64,000 bases of DNA from Chrysomallon squamiferum (taxonomy: Eukaryota; Mollusca; Gastropoda; Neomphalida; Peltospiridae), in assembly GCA_012295275.1 (NCBI GenBank), contig CM022675.1:6007832-6071831 (forward strand), given 5' to 3'. The position numbers and the translations under genes are program-made. Below are positions 23,758 through 36,523 of this stretch, in pieces. The notes beneath the pieces are model-generated. The model made no database searches. It saw nothing but the letters and a program-made list of their open reading frames with translations, and was not told the DNA's origin. Each line of letters starts with the position of its first letter. The stretch's first letter is position 1.

Positions 23758-25304
23758 AGTGGACAAGGTTACATTTAAACTCAGTTGACTGGAATCTCTA
23801 TGTTGAAACAAGAGCAGAAAAAAGAGGTGTTGAACTTTTTAAGAAGAATGGTGTTGTCATTGTAATAGGATGTCCAGGTTCGGGGAAGACAACTCTAGCT
23901 TTGAGCATGATGAGACAGATAGAAAAAGAAGAGGAAAGAGAATCTTACTTGCTGACTCATCACACTGAATTCAGTGTGATCGGTCTATCTACAGGTAGAA
24001 AATGTGTTGTTGTTATTGACGACATATTTGGTAAGACTAATGTCAATTCAGATTTTATGTCGTCGTGGAAACAGAAATTTCCAGTAATTTGGAATCTTGT
24101 TCTGGATGGTTCTGTGAAATGTATTATTACCTTACGAAATCAAATATTTGCAGAAAGTAAAACAAATTTGAAGGAATTTGATGTGTTTAAAGATAGTCAT
24201 CTCCTTGACCTGCAGAGTTGTGATTCGTGTCTGCTTTATGATGAAAAGAAAGAAATTCTAAACAAATATCTCAAACAAAAAGATGTTACAATGCACGAAG
24301 CGGACAAAGAAACTGTCATTAAGGAATCATGTACAGAGTTAGGATTTCCTCAGGTATGTGTTTATTATGTTAGTTCTATTGATGCACGAAAAAGAGGAGT
24401 TGAGTTTTTTAGGAAACCTGTAGAATATCTCAGAGAACAGCTGGAGAAAATGAAAAATGATAAATCGTTACAGATCAATTATTTGGTTCTGCTGCTGATC
24501 ATGTTTCAACAAGACAGTCTCAGTATTGATTTGTTGAACCCATTTGAAAATGACAGTGACATAATGGAATTAGTAAGAATGCTGGAGGATGCCTGTCTGA
24601 GTTTAAAATACACTAATCTTTCACATATAAAGAGAGCAGCTGATGTAATGTGTGGTACCTATTTGAGGCGTTATAACAATAGATATACATTTATTCATCA
24701 GTCAGTATTTGACTCTTTGTTTCTAATATTTTCATCAGAATTTCCAAAGAAAGCAGCAGAGTTGCTAGAAGTGTGTCCTGTCTCCATATTATTAGAATAT
24801 GTTGTGACGCCTGGAGTGTCTAACAAAAGCCACATTACAATGACTGTGCAACCTGACTGCTTTGATTTTCTTGCTCGCAGAATTACTGACTTGCTGGCAT
24901 CAAGCCGTGCCAAAGAAATTATTTCTCATCCATCACTGAAGGATGAAGGGTTTGTAAAGTATATAATAGAGGAAAAACATTTTTATGGTAAATTGTCTAA
25001 AATACTGGATCAGAAACTGAAGGGAACACAATATTCTTGTGCAACAGAAGTAGATACAAATGTTCTTGATATATTTGAGGAAATTGTACATTTCCATGAT
25101 AGTCATTCAACGTCTGGGATACTACCCTCTTTGACAGTTAAAAACATAAGGATAGAGCCATCATTTGTTGCAAGTGAATGTGTTGTGAATGGATTAAGAA
25201 CATTGTCGGGGCTTTTTGCATCAAACCTTTTAAAACAGAACACATTTATCAGAAAAATCAACTTTTGGATATTTCTTGTTTGTTTGGTTATGAAGATGTT
25301 GTGA
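23758..25304 (+). CDS. Gene A nSTAND NTPase exon (open part)
   Basis: Begins after GATACAG at 23757, phase 1, and is open to TGA at 25302-25304 (about 515 codons). It has YVETRAEK, P-loop GCPGSGKTT, Walker B VVVIDD, and CIITLRNQ, with the same spacing as in gene B. The last roughly 20 residues (from about 25235) are out of frame relative to gene B. The NTPase core is therefore intact while everything downstream is disrupted. ATG codons inside the exon are not the true start, because the open frame and homology extend upstream to the acceptor. Confidence 0.8.
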
Positions 25305-28300
25305 ATTTTTTCTAAAATCAGTTGTTATTCCATCTTTAAATACATACAGGTTAGCTGCACAATTCAAAAACAGATGATGTTACCATACTCAAAAAACTGT
25401 TACAATATAAAAATGTGAATTTGAGTATGTATTCCTGGTTGTTACCACTTTCAATTTATTCATGTAATATGAACATTGCCTGTTTCTTGGCTGGCTTTAT
25501 CAATACTCAGAAAGAAAAAAGAGAAATCAGAGAAAAAGCTGTGAAATTTTTATTGGTTAGGTTCCATACACATGTACATCGTGCGATTGTTGACAAACAT
25601 TTTGTAAAATCACTAACTGATAACGAAATTGACACGAGCATTCTTTTTAAGAAACTGGTTACCACTGAAATAATAATAAAAAATAAAAACATTGCTATCA
25701 TTGCTGCCGGTCAGAGGAATTCAGGTGTTATTAAAGAAATAGTAAAACTGAAACCTGATTGTTTAAATGATGAGAACAGAGATAAAGTTCTTTTAGCAGC
25801 AGCAATGTGGGGTTCTGCTGACACAGTGAATTTTCTCACTGAACAGATACCCAATGACACAGATGAGAACAGCTGGAAGAAAAGTCAAGTACTGAAAGTA
25901 GCAGTGATGTTTAACAGCGGAGATGTTGTTCAGCGTCTACTTGATAAAGGAGCTGATCCTAATGCTAATGTAGCTGTTGATACGACATTGATTAAGTGGT
26001 TTGAAAGGGAAACTAGATTAGAATTGTTGGATTCTGACTCGCCTCTCCACATTTCAGTTCAGCGTGGTGAGTTAGATATGATGGAATTACTTGTAAAAGG
26101 AAATGCTGGGATTAATGCAGTAAACAGCAAGGGAAAAACTCCACTTCATAAAGCTGTAGCTGCGAAGGAACATAGGGAAGAGTTAGTTTTGTTTTTGCTC
26201 AAAAATAAAGCTAATGTTAACATTACAGATCAGAATAAGAATTCAGCTTTACACCTAGCAGCTGAACTTGGATATCTGGATGTTGTAATAATATTGATTA
26301 AAAAGCATGCTGAAGTAAACAGTATTAACAATGAAGGCAAAACTGCTCTTTTTACCGCTCTGAATTACACTGAACAAGATACATTTATAAATGATAAACA
26401 ACGGAAAATAGTTCTATATTTGCTGGGACACGGAGCTGATCCCAATATAAAAGACAGTGATAACAATTCTGTTTTACACCTAGCAGCTAAACATGGAAAT
26501 ATAGAAATTGTGACAGCACTAATAGAAAAAGGTGTTGAAGTTAATATTAAAAACAATGAAGATAAAACTCCTCTTTTTACAGCTGTTCACTACAAACAGA
26601 ATAATGTAGTTTTGTATTTACTGGATCATAAAGCTGATCCTGATTTTAAAGACAGATGTAACAATTCTGTTTTACACATAGCGGCTAAAGAGGGAAATAT
26701 AGAAATTATGAGAGTACTGATTGAAAAAGGTGTTGATATAAATCTTAGGAACAGTGATGGTGAAACTGCTCTTCATACAGCTTTTAACCACAAACAGGAC
26801 GAAGTAGTACTGTATTTACTGGAACATGGAGCTCATGCCAATTTAAAAGACAGTGATAACAATTCTGTTTTTGACCAAGCAGTAAAACAGCGAAATTCAG
26901 AAATTGTGAGAGCACTGAATAAAGAAGGTTTTGACATAAATATTGAAACTGATGTCCTTTCTGTATTTTGTATAGATCACTGCAAAGTAGTTTTGTATTT
27001 ACTGGAACATGGAGCAGATCCTAATTTAACAGACAGAGACAACAATTCTCCTTTACATCTGGCAGCTAAACAGGGAAATATAGAAATTGTGAAAGCACTG
27101 ATTGAAAAAGGATGTTGATGTAAATATTGAAAACAATAGTAGTGAAACTGCTCTGCTTTCAACTTTAAATAATTATCACTATTTCAATTCTGAACTTGAA
27201 GAAAATAGAAAATTCGTTTTATGTTTTCTGGAACATGTTCGTCGTGCTAGTTTAACAGACAGTGATAACAATTCTGCTTTACTCATAGCAGCTAAAGAAG
27301 GTTATATAGAAATTGTGAGAAGACTGATTGAAAAAGGTGTTGATAAAAATCTTAGAAATAGAGATGGTGAAACTGCTCTCTATGCAGCTTTAACACATCA
27401 AAAAAATTGGCTTCATGACAATGTTAAATATGGACGTCAGAAAGTAATTTTGTATTTATTGGAACATGGAACTGATTGTAATATAATAGACAGTGATAAC
27501 AATTCTGTTTTACACCTAGCAGCTAAACAGGGAAATATAGAAGTTGTGAGAGTACTGATTGAGAAAGGTGTTGATAAAAATCTTAGGAACAGTGATGGTG
27601 AAACTGCTCTCCATACAGCTTTAAATAATTATCACTATTTCAATTCTGAATATGAAGAATTTTGCAGAGTAGCTTTGTGTTTACAGGAACATGGAGTTGA
27701 TGCTTGTTTAACAGACGGAAATAGAAATTCTGCTTTACATGTAGCAGCTGAACAGAGTAATATAGATAAAAGTTTAAAAATTATGGCAGCAATGATTAAA
27801 GCAGGTGTTGAACTAAATCTTGACAGTAGACGTGGTATACCTAGATTCAATTCTGTTGCATCTGGTCTCAGAAAACTTGTCACTGATCAAGAAAATTGCG
27901 TGTTGTATTGTCATCAGGATGTAGTTTTGTGTTTACTGCAAAATGGAACTGATCCTAATTTAACAGACAGATTTAACAATTCTGCTTTACATCTAGCAGC
28001 TAAACGGGGAAATATAGAAATTGTGAGATCACTGATTGAAAGAAGTGTTGGTGTAAATATTAGAAACAATAGTGGTGAAACTGCTCTCCTTACAACTTTA
28101 AATGATGATCAGTTTTGGTGTTTTGCATCTATGAAAAAAAAACATTACGAAGTAGTTTTCTATTTACTGAAACATGGAGCTGATCCTAATTTAACAGACA
28201 ATGACAACAATTCTGCTTTACATGTAGTAGCAGCTAAAGAGGGATGTATGGAAATTGTGAGAGAGCTGATTGAAAAACGTATTGATGTAAATATTAGAAA

Positions 28301-30833
28301 CAATGACGGTAAAACTCCTCTACTTATAGCTGTGAACTGCAAACAGAAGAACGTAATTTTGTTTTTACTGGAACATGGAGCTGATCCTAATTTAAGAGAC
28401 AATGATAACAATTCTGTTTTACATATAGCAGCTAAACATGCAGAAATAGACATTGTAAGAGCACTGATTGAAAAAGGTATTAATATAAATCTTAAGAACA
28501 ATGATGGTGAAACTGCTCTCTTAACAACTTTAAGTTGTTATCAATTTCCTGGTGTTGGATGTTGCGAAGTAGGTTTTGTTTACTGGAACATGGAGCTAAT
28601 CCTAAAATAACAGATAGTGATAACAATTCTGCTTTACACATAGCAGCTAAACAGGGACATACGGACATTGTGAGATCACTGATTGAAATAGGTGTTGATA
28701 TAAATCTTAAAAACAGATTTGGTGAAACTGCTCTCTATACAGCTGTAAAACACCAAGAAAATTGTTATAATGAATATGCTTATGAATATGCTAAAGATGC
28801 ACGTCAGGAAATAGCTGTGTGTTTACTGGTAAATGGAGCTGATCCTAATATAACAGACAGTGATAACAATTCTGTTTTACACATAGCAGCTAAACATGCA
28901 AATACAGATATTGTGACAGCACTAATAGAAAAGAGTGCTGATGTTAATATTAAAAACAATAGTGGTGAAACTGCTCTGCTTACAACTCTAAATTATTATC
29001 ACAATTTCAGTTCTGAATTTGAAGAATGTTGCAGGGTAATGTTGTCTTTACTGAAACACGGAGTTGGTGCTAGTTTAACTGACAGTGATAACAATTCTGC
29101 TTTACACAAAACAGCTAAACATGCAAATACAGAAATGGTGAGAAACGGTGAAACAGGTGTTGATACAAATATTAATAACAATAGTGGTGAATCTACTTGG
29201 CTTCCAGTTGTTGAGGATTATCAGAATTCTGACTTTCATAATCGGTGCAGAGTAATTTTTTCTTTACTGAAACATGGAGTTGGTGCTGATTTAACTGACA
29301 GTGATAGCAATTCTGCTTTACGTCTAGCAGTTAGACTTGGACATATAGACTTTTTCTCAAGAATGATTGTAACAGAGGCTGATATAAACATTAAAAATAG
29401 AGATGGTGAAACTGCTTTCTATACAGATTTAAGATATGAAAAAAATTGCCTGTTAAGTCGCCTTAAAGAAGTAGTTTTGTGTTTACTGGAACATGAAAGC
29501 TGATCCTAATTTAACAGACAGAGATAACAATTCTGTTTTACATATAGCATGTAAACAAGGAAATATTGAAATTCTGAGAGCACTGATTGAAAAAGGTGTT
29601 GATATAAATATTAAAAACAATAGTGGTGAAACTGCTCTCCTTACAACTTTAAATTATTTTCACTTTTTAAATTCTTCTGCTGTTAAAGAAGAATGTTACA
29701 GAGTAGTTTTGTGTTTACTGGAACATGGAAGCTGATCCTAATTTAACAGACAGTGACAACAATTCTGTTTTACATCTAGCAGCTAAACTGGGAAATATAG
29801 ATATTGTGACAGCACTGACTGAAAAAGGTGTTGATGTAAATATTAAAAACAACAGTGGTGAAACTGCTCTCCTCACAACGTTAAAATATTTTCACAATTT
29901 CAGTTCTGAATTAGAAGAACGTTCCAAAGTAGTTTTGTGTTTACTGGAACATGGAGCTGATCCTAATTTAACAGACAGTGATAACAATTCTGCTTTACAT
30001 CTAGCAGCTAAACTGGGAAATATAGAAATTGTGACAGCACTGACTGAAAAAGGTGTGGCTGTAAATATTAAAAACAATAGTGGTGAAACTGCTCTGCTCA
30101 CAACTTTAAATTATTATCACAATTTCAGTTGTGAATTTGAAGAACGTTGCAAAGTAGTTACGTGGTTACTGGAACATGGAGCCGATCCTAATTTAACAGA
30201 CAGTGATAACAATTCTGCTTTACATCTTGCAGGTAAAGAGGGATATATAGAAATTGTGAAAGCACTGATTGAAAAAGGCACTGATGTAAATATTAAAAAC
30301 AATAGTGGTGAAACTGCTCTCCTCACAACTTTAGATTATTATTTCGATTCTGAATTTCTTAACGAACATTGCCAGACAGTTTTGTGTTTACTGGAACATG
30401 GAGCTGATCCTAATTGTGCAGACAGGTATAGAAATTCTGCTTTACATCTAGCAAGTAAAAATGGAGATATAGATGTTGTGACAGCACTGATTGAAAAAAG
30501 GTGCTGATATAAATATCAAAAACAATGAAGGTGAAACTCCTCTACTTACAGCTGTGAAACATTACAAGAGCAATGTAGTTTTCTATTTACTGGAGAATAG
30601 AACTGATCCTAATTTAAAAGACTGATAACAGTTCTGTTTTACACCTATCAACTGAATAGGGAAATCTAGCAATTGTGACAGGACTTGTTAAAAAAGATGC
30701 TCATGAAAATTTTGTTAATGCTTGGGGTAAAACTCCTCTCAGGATAGCTGAAAATAAATTTTGTAGAGAAACTGTTTCCATTCTGTTGAATCATATGCTA
30801 AATATGAAAGAACTAGTATATTTTATTACATAA
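25305..30833 (+). pseudogene. Broken ankyrin array of gene A
   Basis: Ankyrin-coding sequence in several frames: about 25415-27118, 27102-28590, 28560-29500, 29493-29735, 29725-30507, then a damaged end. It contains a subfamily with NNSGETALLTTLNYYHNF loops that gene B has in only one or two modules. Amino-acid similarity to the consensus remains high between lesions, so inactivation looks recent. Confidence 0.8.
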
Positions 30834-31576
30834 AAGTATTTACTTCATGTCTAAGAAAAATATGATTTGACTGGTGGCAGCAAAATTTGAAAAAATCTGA
30901 AAAATGACTTAGGATGGTTGTGTAGAGCTTTAAAAGAATTAATTAATATTTAGGATTTGCAGAATTGAAATTCATATATTTGTAAGTTAAGAATGAAAAC
31001 GCTATCACATACCCAGTTTTTGTTTTTTAACTTACGGCTGTTTCTTTTTGGTTGTACTATTACATCTTATCACAGACATCAATTCTTTCATCACTAATAT
31101 TGGTTTCATCACAGTCTGCTGGTTTCGGATAGGCTATATTCATGTTTTCTAGATGTGCTTATACAAACACTATCGGTGTCTGTGGTCCAGTCCTGCTGAT
31201 ATAATTATTTCTGGTCTTTGTGTGGTTGGAGCTGTGTTATTTTAAACAAGTTTACAAATTGTTCATCAGGATCAGAATATTTCTTCTGCATTTTCAGCAT
31301 CCGTGTTAAAAACAGCGTATGAACAGTGTCGTCGTTTTGTTTTTGTAATACTCCAGAAACTATTTTATATTTATTTATTTTTTATATATAAGAAAGGATC
31401 TTCCCCAGGAGAATTGAATTATTTTCATAATTTGTTAATGAAGACACACACTGGTAAATCAACAGAATTTGATCAAATAACTCATAACATTATTTTCAAC
31501 AGTTATTTTGCAGTTCTTGCATGTATATTACTGTATTTTGTTCATTTCCTCATCCTTGTCAGCACAAGCAGTTATT

Positions 31577-31789
31577 TCATTTACAAAATCTTTTTAATCG
31601 TGTGTGCCATCGAACAGTAGGATCAATGTCGTCATCATAACTGATCTTGTCAGTCCCATTACGGTTATCTGAATTATAAATTGAAACTTTGCCTTTATCA
31701 CTACTTTTATCAGAATCGGAGGACAAGCTATTAATTTTGACTTTGTCGGATGTGTGTAATGAAACAAGGTCTTGTAAATCAGCACTCAA
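31577..31789 (-). pseudogene. Minus-strand Ser/Asp-rich coding remnant, 3' of gene A
   Basis: Reads ...SLSSDSDKSSDKGKV then SIYNSDNRNGTDKISYDDD on the minus strand. Copy B at about 59725-59850 minus reads SESDESNHTDR then IYNDSDNHSMTDKASDHDDD, similar at protein level but broken by frame changes. Possibly the decayed end of a convergent gene duplicated with the locus. Function unknown; could be chance. Confidence 0.35.
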
Positions 31790-32719
31790 AGCACCAGCAT
31801 ATCACGAATGGAAGATAGGAGAATATTACAATTAAAAGAAATTTCCTTTTCATAGGATGATAATCAACATGCTGTATGTGCCACACCATGACCTATAACT
31901 TGGCAACAAGACATTTTGTTTATCTTTTTAAATCATTTACATTGGCTGAACATAACTTCACTGTTAATACCATTGTAACTTCTAACAAGAACAAAGAAAT
32001 ATTTTCCTGCTTTCTGACAATAACGTAAGAAAGAATGTTATAATAATGTTATTATTTCTTTGGTTCAAGTTATTAATGATGATTCGTACTAGTAAAGGTA
32101 TACTAATTACAGGTTTTAGATAATTTATATTATAGATACATTAACAAGACTCAGAATGGGATAAAACAGAAGTGACATTTCTGTTGCCCAATCAATACTA
32201 CTGTATTTTATGAGAACTCAATAGGAGTGACAACTGATTCAGTTTACCATCTGGAGTCTCGTTTGAATGAATTCTTATCTTGAGATAGACGATTTAACCT
32301 AATTAAAATTAACATCCCGAAATAAATAATCAAACGATTTTGTTTCAAACACAGGTATGGATAATAATGAACATAACTGCTGCTGAGAAGGAAACTAAGT
32401 TATGTCTGTAAATGTTTAGGCTTGGAGGTTATCTCAATTTTCAACTTCATTCTGAGACCCATTGACTTGTGAAATATTTTTGCCTTTATTGTTTATGTAA
32501 TGTTGTTCTAGAAGAGGTATGTCTTAAAAATATGTACATTCTTAACTGACTGGTTTTATATAGGTTTTGTACTTGATTGTCAACAAAAAAGGATAATAAT
32601 TAATACACAAGTCAGCTCAAATGTCAGTATCTAATTGTTTATTACTTTTTTATGTTGAATTTTTATTTTTCTAAGTGTTCTTATCAAAAGTGCACTTCGA
32701 AATTGAAGACACGTATCTT

Positions 32720-32720
<1 letters not shown>

Positions 32721-32796
<76 letters not shown>
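32721..32796. repeat. (GA)n microsatellite
   Basis: 76-bp AG run in the 3' flank of copy A; replaced by A-rich sequence in copy B (about 62060). Confidence 0.95.
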
Positions 32797-32800
<4 letters not shown>

Positions 32801-35800
32801 ATTCTTGATAACCCTAATGCAATTTTTTTCCCATTAGTATCGTTATTATATCATTTTGTTTAAAAAGATTTAGTATAGGTTTTATTAATTACTTAGGTTT
32901 ATTTTTGTATATCTTTAAAACATATCTATCTCTTTGTTATTACTACTACTACTACTCCTACAAATACTACTACTTTGTTGTTTTATGATGTATTTAATCC
33001 AGATATGCTTCCAGTATATTTTCCTTGAACATATTTTAATTTTTATGTGTAATAATTGTTTTGATTTTGTATAAATATTTCAGTTGATAACGGATTAAAT
33101 ATGCATATTTCCTGATATTTTATCACATACGAATGTTAAGATATGATCCTTAAAATTAAACAGTAATTTTCCATTACAATACTTATGTATCTAATGATTT
33201 AGATACGAATATACTGTTTTACTAACTAAACACTGAAATGTATAATTTTTGTTTGAAGCATGTATGGATAATAATGAATATAACTGTTGTTGTGAAGGAA
33301 ACTAATTTATGTTTGTAATTTCGGGAGTATAAAGTTTATATAATTTACTAATTATTCTGAGCCACATTGACTTCTGAAATAGGTTTGTTTTGAACTATTT
33401 GATTTGCCTTCATTGTTTATATAATGTTGTTTTAGGATAATTATGTCTTAAAAATATGTACCTTCTTAACTGACTAGAAAAAAGAGAAAAAAAGATGTAT
33501 CTGATCCGGAGATGCTTCCAGGATATTTTCGTTGAATATTTTCTGATATGTTTAATTCTGTATGTGTAATAATTGTTTTTGTTTTGTTAAAATATTTCAA
33601 CTGATATTGCTTTAAATTTGCTTATGTCCTGATGTTTTACCAAACGCCAGTGTTAACATATCATTTTAAAAATTAAACTGCATTTTTCCATTATAATACT
33701 TATGTATCTTATTGATTTTGATACAAATATTTTGTTCAGTTATCTTCAAGAACTTTTAGTATTATTATTATTATTATTGACTTGGTGTATTTTTGTTGAT
33801 TTTTCCTATCATAGTTGTTTATGTATTCAAATTGTTTTCTAACCTCCTTTTTTTCTAATATTAATTTAGAATTCAGTTAGTTACTATGTACATTTGTTGA
33901 TTTAAGTAATTGTTTCAAATGTATGAAGAATGTAAATGTGAATGACTCAAACAGTTGTCTAGATTTTCAAGACAGTTTCAGTTACAAAACAATTCGTCTG
34001 TGTGCCATCTAGCACTTGATTCAAAGTCGTCATTATGACCTATAACTTAGCAACAAGACATTTTATTACTATTTTTTAAAGTAAGTTACATAGGCTGAAG
34101 ATAAGATCACTGTTATTATCATCGTACATCTTTAAAATAAGAAAAATATAATTTCCACCTGATTGGATGTTGGGGATATCCCAAATGGATGTGTGAAGAT
34201 TTTTATAATATATGTTTTATTATTTTTTGTTTGTTTGTTCAAGTAATAAATGATGATTGTTACTAGCAGAGGATTACTAATTGCAGGTTTTATGTAATTC
34301 ATATTATAGATAATTTATAAAGACTCAGAAGAGGATAATATAGATAAGACATTTCTGTTGTCTGATCACTTTTGTATTTTATGATAATTCAACATGAGTG
34401 ACAACTGAGTGACAGTTTGCCATCTCAAGTCACATTTGATTAAATTGTTATTTTGAGATAGATTATTTAACCAAATTAAAATTAATATCCCAAAATAGTC
34501 AAACATTTTTGTTTGAAACAGGTGTGGATAATAATGAACATAACTGATGCTGTGAAGGAAACTGACTGATGTTTGTAATTTCTGAGGTGTGAAGTTTATC
34601 TTAATATTCTGCTTCATTTTGAGAACTGACTTGTGAAATAGTTTTAATTTAAACTGTTTAATTTGCCATTTTTTGTTTACATAGTGTTGTTTTTGGATAT
34701 TAATGTCTTTAAAATGTGTACATTCGTACCTGACAGGTTTTATATAGGTTTTTATACTTGATTATCAAAAAGAAACCCAATAATAATTAAAACACAAGTC
34801 AGTCCAAATGTCAGTATCTAATTATTACTTCGTCATCTTGATTTTTTTATTTTACTCAGTGTGTTTACTGAAAGTGCACTTCAAAACTGAAGGCACATAT
34901 CTTTAGAAGAAGAAGCAGAAAAAAAACATTACTTTATAAACCTAATCCAACTTTTTTGTTTTCATTAATATTGTTATTATTACTATTTTAGAACAAGGTT
35001 TGGTATTAGCTTTTATTAATTACTTAGAATTGTATTTGGTTTTTCGTTTTTTTTGTTCAAAAACCTTCTTTATCTTTTTTATGTTGTTGTTGCAGATGTG
35101 GTAACATTATATTTTCCTTGAATACTTTCTACTACTTTTACAACTTATTGATGACATATTAAATTTGCATATTTCCTTGCATATTTCCTGATGTTTTATC
35201 ACATACCGATCTTAACATATAATTTTTAAATTAAAATTAAACAGCATTTTTCCATTATAATACTTATATATGTTACTGATTTTGATACAAATATTTTGTT
35301 TAGTTATCTTCCAGATATGTTTATTATTATTATTATTACCTTGGCGGTGTTTTCTTCTTAGCATATTTGTTTATGTATTTAATATAGCTCTAAAGCCTCA
35401 TTTTTTCTAATATTAATTTAGAATTCATTTAATTATTATTTACATTTGTTGATTTAAATAATTATTTCAAACGTATCTTGAAAGTAAATCTGAATATCTG
35501 AAACAGTTGTCTATATTCTCAAGATGGTTAATGACTGATATATAGAAAGTAAGAATCTATTACTAATACTTAATTATTATTTTGTTTCAAATTTATTATA
35601 AATGTTTATTCATGTAAGAAATACGAATTAATAGTTTACCAGTCACAGCAGTAAGTAAATAAAAACTGATTTATACAATCATCACATAGAAAATATTACA
35701 AAGTCTATATCCTATAACATTGCCATAAATTGAAAACTAAACTGGGATTTTTGGTTGTTTTATTACAACGTTTATAATTATATTTCCTTTAAGGAATCAC

Positions 35801-35824
35801 AGCTTAGTGTTTTTGATTCAGAGA

Positions 35825-35825
35825 A

Positions 35826-35868
<43 letters not shown>
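35825..35868. repeat. (TTA)n microsatellite
   Basis: Perfect TTA run followed by TGATTATGAC; the paralogous run in copy B is at 63540-63606. Confidence 0.95.
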
Positions 35869-35869
<1 letters not shown>

Positions 35870-36217
35870 GATTATGACAATATTTAGTGTTATTGATATA
35901 GTTTTTTTTCAAACTGAATTTTCTTTTCATTTATGGCACCCATGTAATGTTAACTACACAATTATATGAACTACTGTCAACAACTCTATAGTAACTGACA
36001 CACACACATAGAGAAACACACACACACGCACACACACACAAATTTATATTAATTAGATGCCTATCTGGGGGAATACATTATATAGACAGTTAGACAGATA
36101 CATACAATATAGAAAACAATATATATACATATATGATACAAAAGTTTATATAAGTAGTTCATTAGAAAATCGAATTGTGTAAATTTGTCAAGTCAAAGAA
36201 TTAATACAAATTATGTA

Positions 36218-36523
36218 TACTTTTTTAAGGTGTCGGTGTTAAATTAACCTTCTAACACTATTAAAAATTAAATACAATAAATATTTTAATCTGAGTCTTC
36301 ACGTATTTTGTTTTTTCTTATTAGCATATTTTTACTTAATAGTCTCTATTTTACAAATTATTAAAGAAATGGAAGAAAAATGTTATAGATTTAAAACATT
36401 TGACTTTCCAAGCAGCACCCAGTAACTGACATAAAACAAACCATACTGCAAGTGTCTTGTAGAAGATGCCGTTCCGCTAAAATCAAAATTTTCTCTTGAA
36501 CTTTATCATAACATATTTAGGTT
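36218..36523. other. Junction between copy A and the inverted repeat; nothing recognised
   Basis: AT-rich sequence without repeats or open frames that I can support. Confidence 0.4.

Larger units (their letters stand above)
2901..30833 (+). pseudogene. Gene A: nSTAND-ankyrin paralogue with expanded cassette-exon N-terminus; ankyrin part broken
   Basis: Same architecture as gene B but with many extra N-terminal cassettes and a damaged 3' part. The NTPase exon (from 23758) is open to TGA at 25302-25304. Compared with gene B, three single-base indels near 25230, 25313 and 25350 break the frame. Further shifts follow near 27110 (+1), 28575 (net -1), 29494 (+1), 29729 (+1), 30495 (+1) and 30612 (-2), with an in-frame TAG near 30658. 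The original C-terminus is recognisable up to TAA 30831-30833. If all intact cassettes were used, ATG 2906 to TGA 25304 would give 4851 nt, about 1,616 residues, in frame: an NTPase without ankyrins. Whether that is made, or the gene is dead, is open. Several indels lie in homopolymers, so sequencing error is possible, but gene B has none over 7 kb. Confidence 0.75.
30834..36217. repeat. Repeat-rich 3' flank of copy A
   Basis: Homologous to 59360-63982. It contains imperfect internal direct repeats of roughly 1-1.3 kb, seen from recurring GGATAATAATGAACATAACT (32358, 33265, 34527), AAAATATGTACCTTCTTAAC-type (32527, 33451, 34715) and CCAGTATATTTTCCTTGAA-type segments (33008, 33508, 35105). No gene on the plus strand; see the minus-strand remnant at 31577-31789. 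Confidence 0.7.

Noticed and set aside
23901..23903. Translation start of gene A NTPase at an internal Met
   Set aside because: It would remove the P-loop, which is encoded just upstream (about 23868-23892) in the same frame.
31303..31620. 105-residue plus-strand hydrophobic frame
   Set aside because: AT-rich low-complexity sequence, no counterpart in copy B, and it overlaps the more similar minus-strand remnant.
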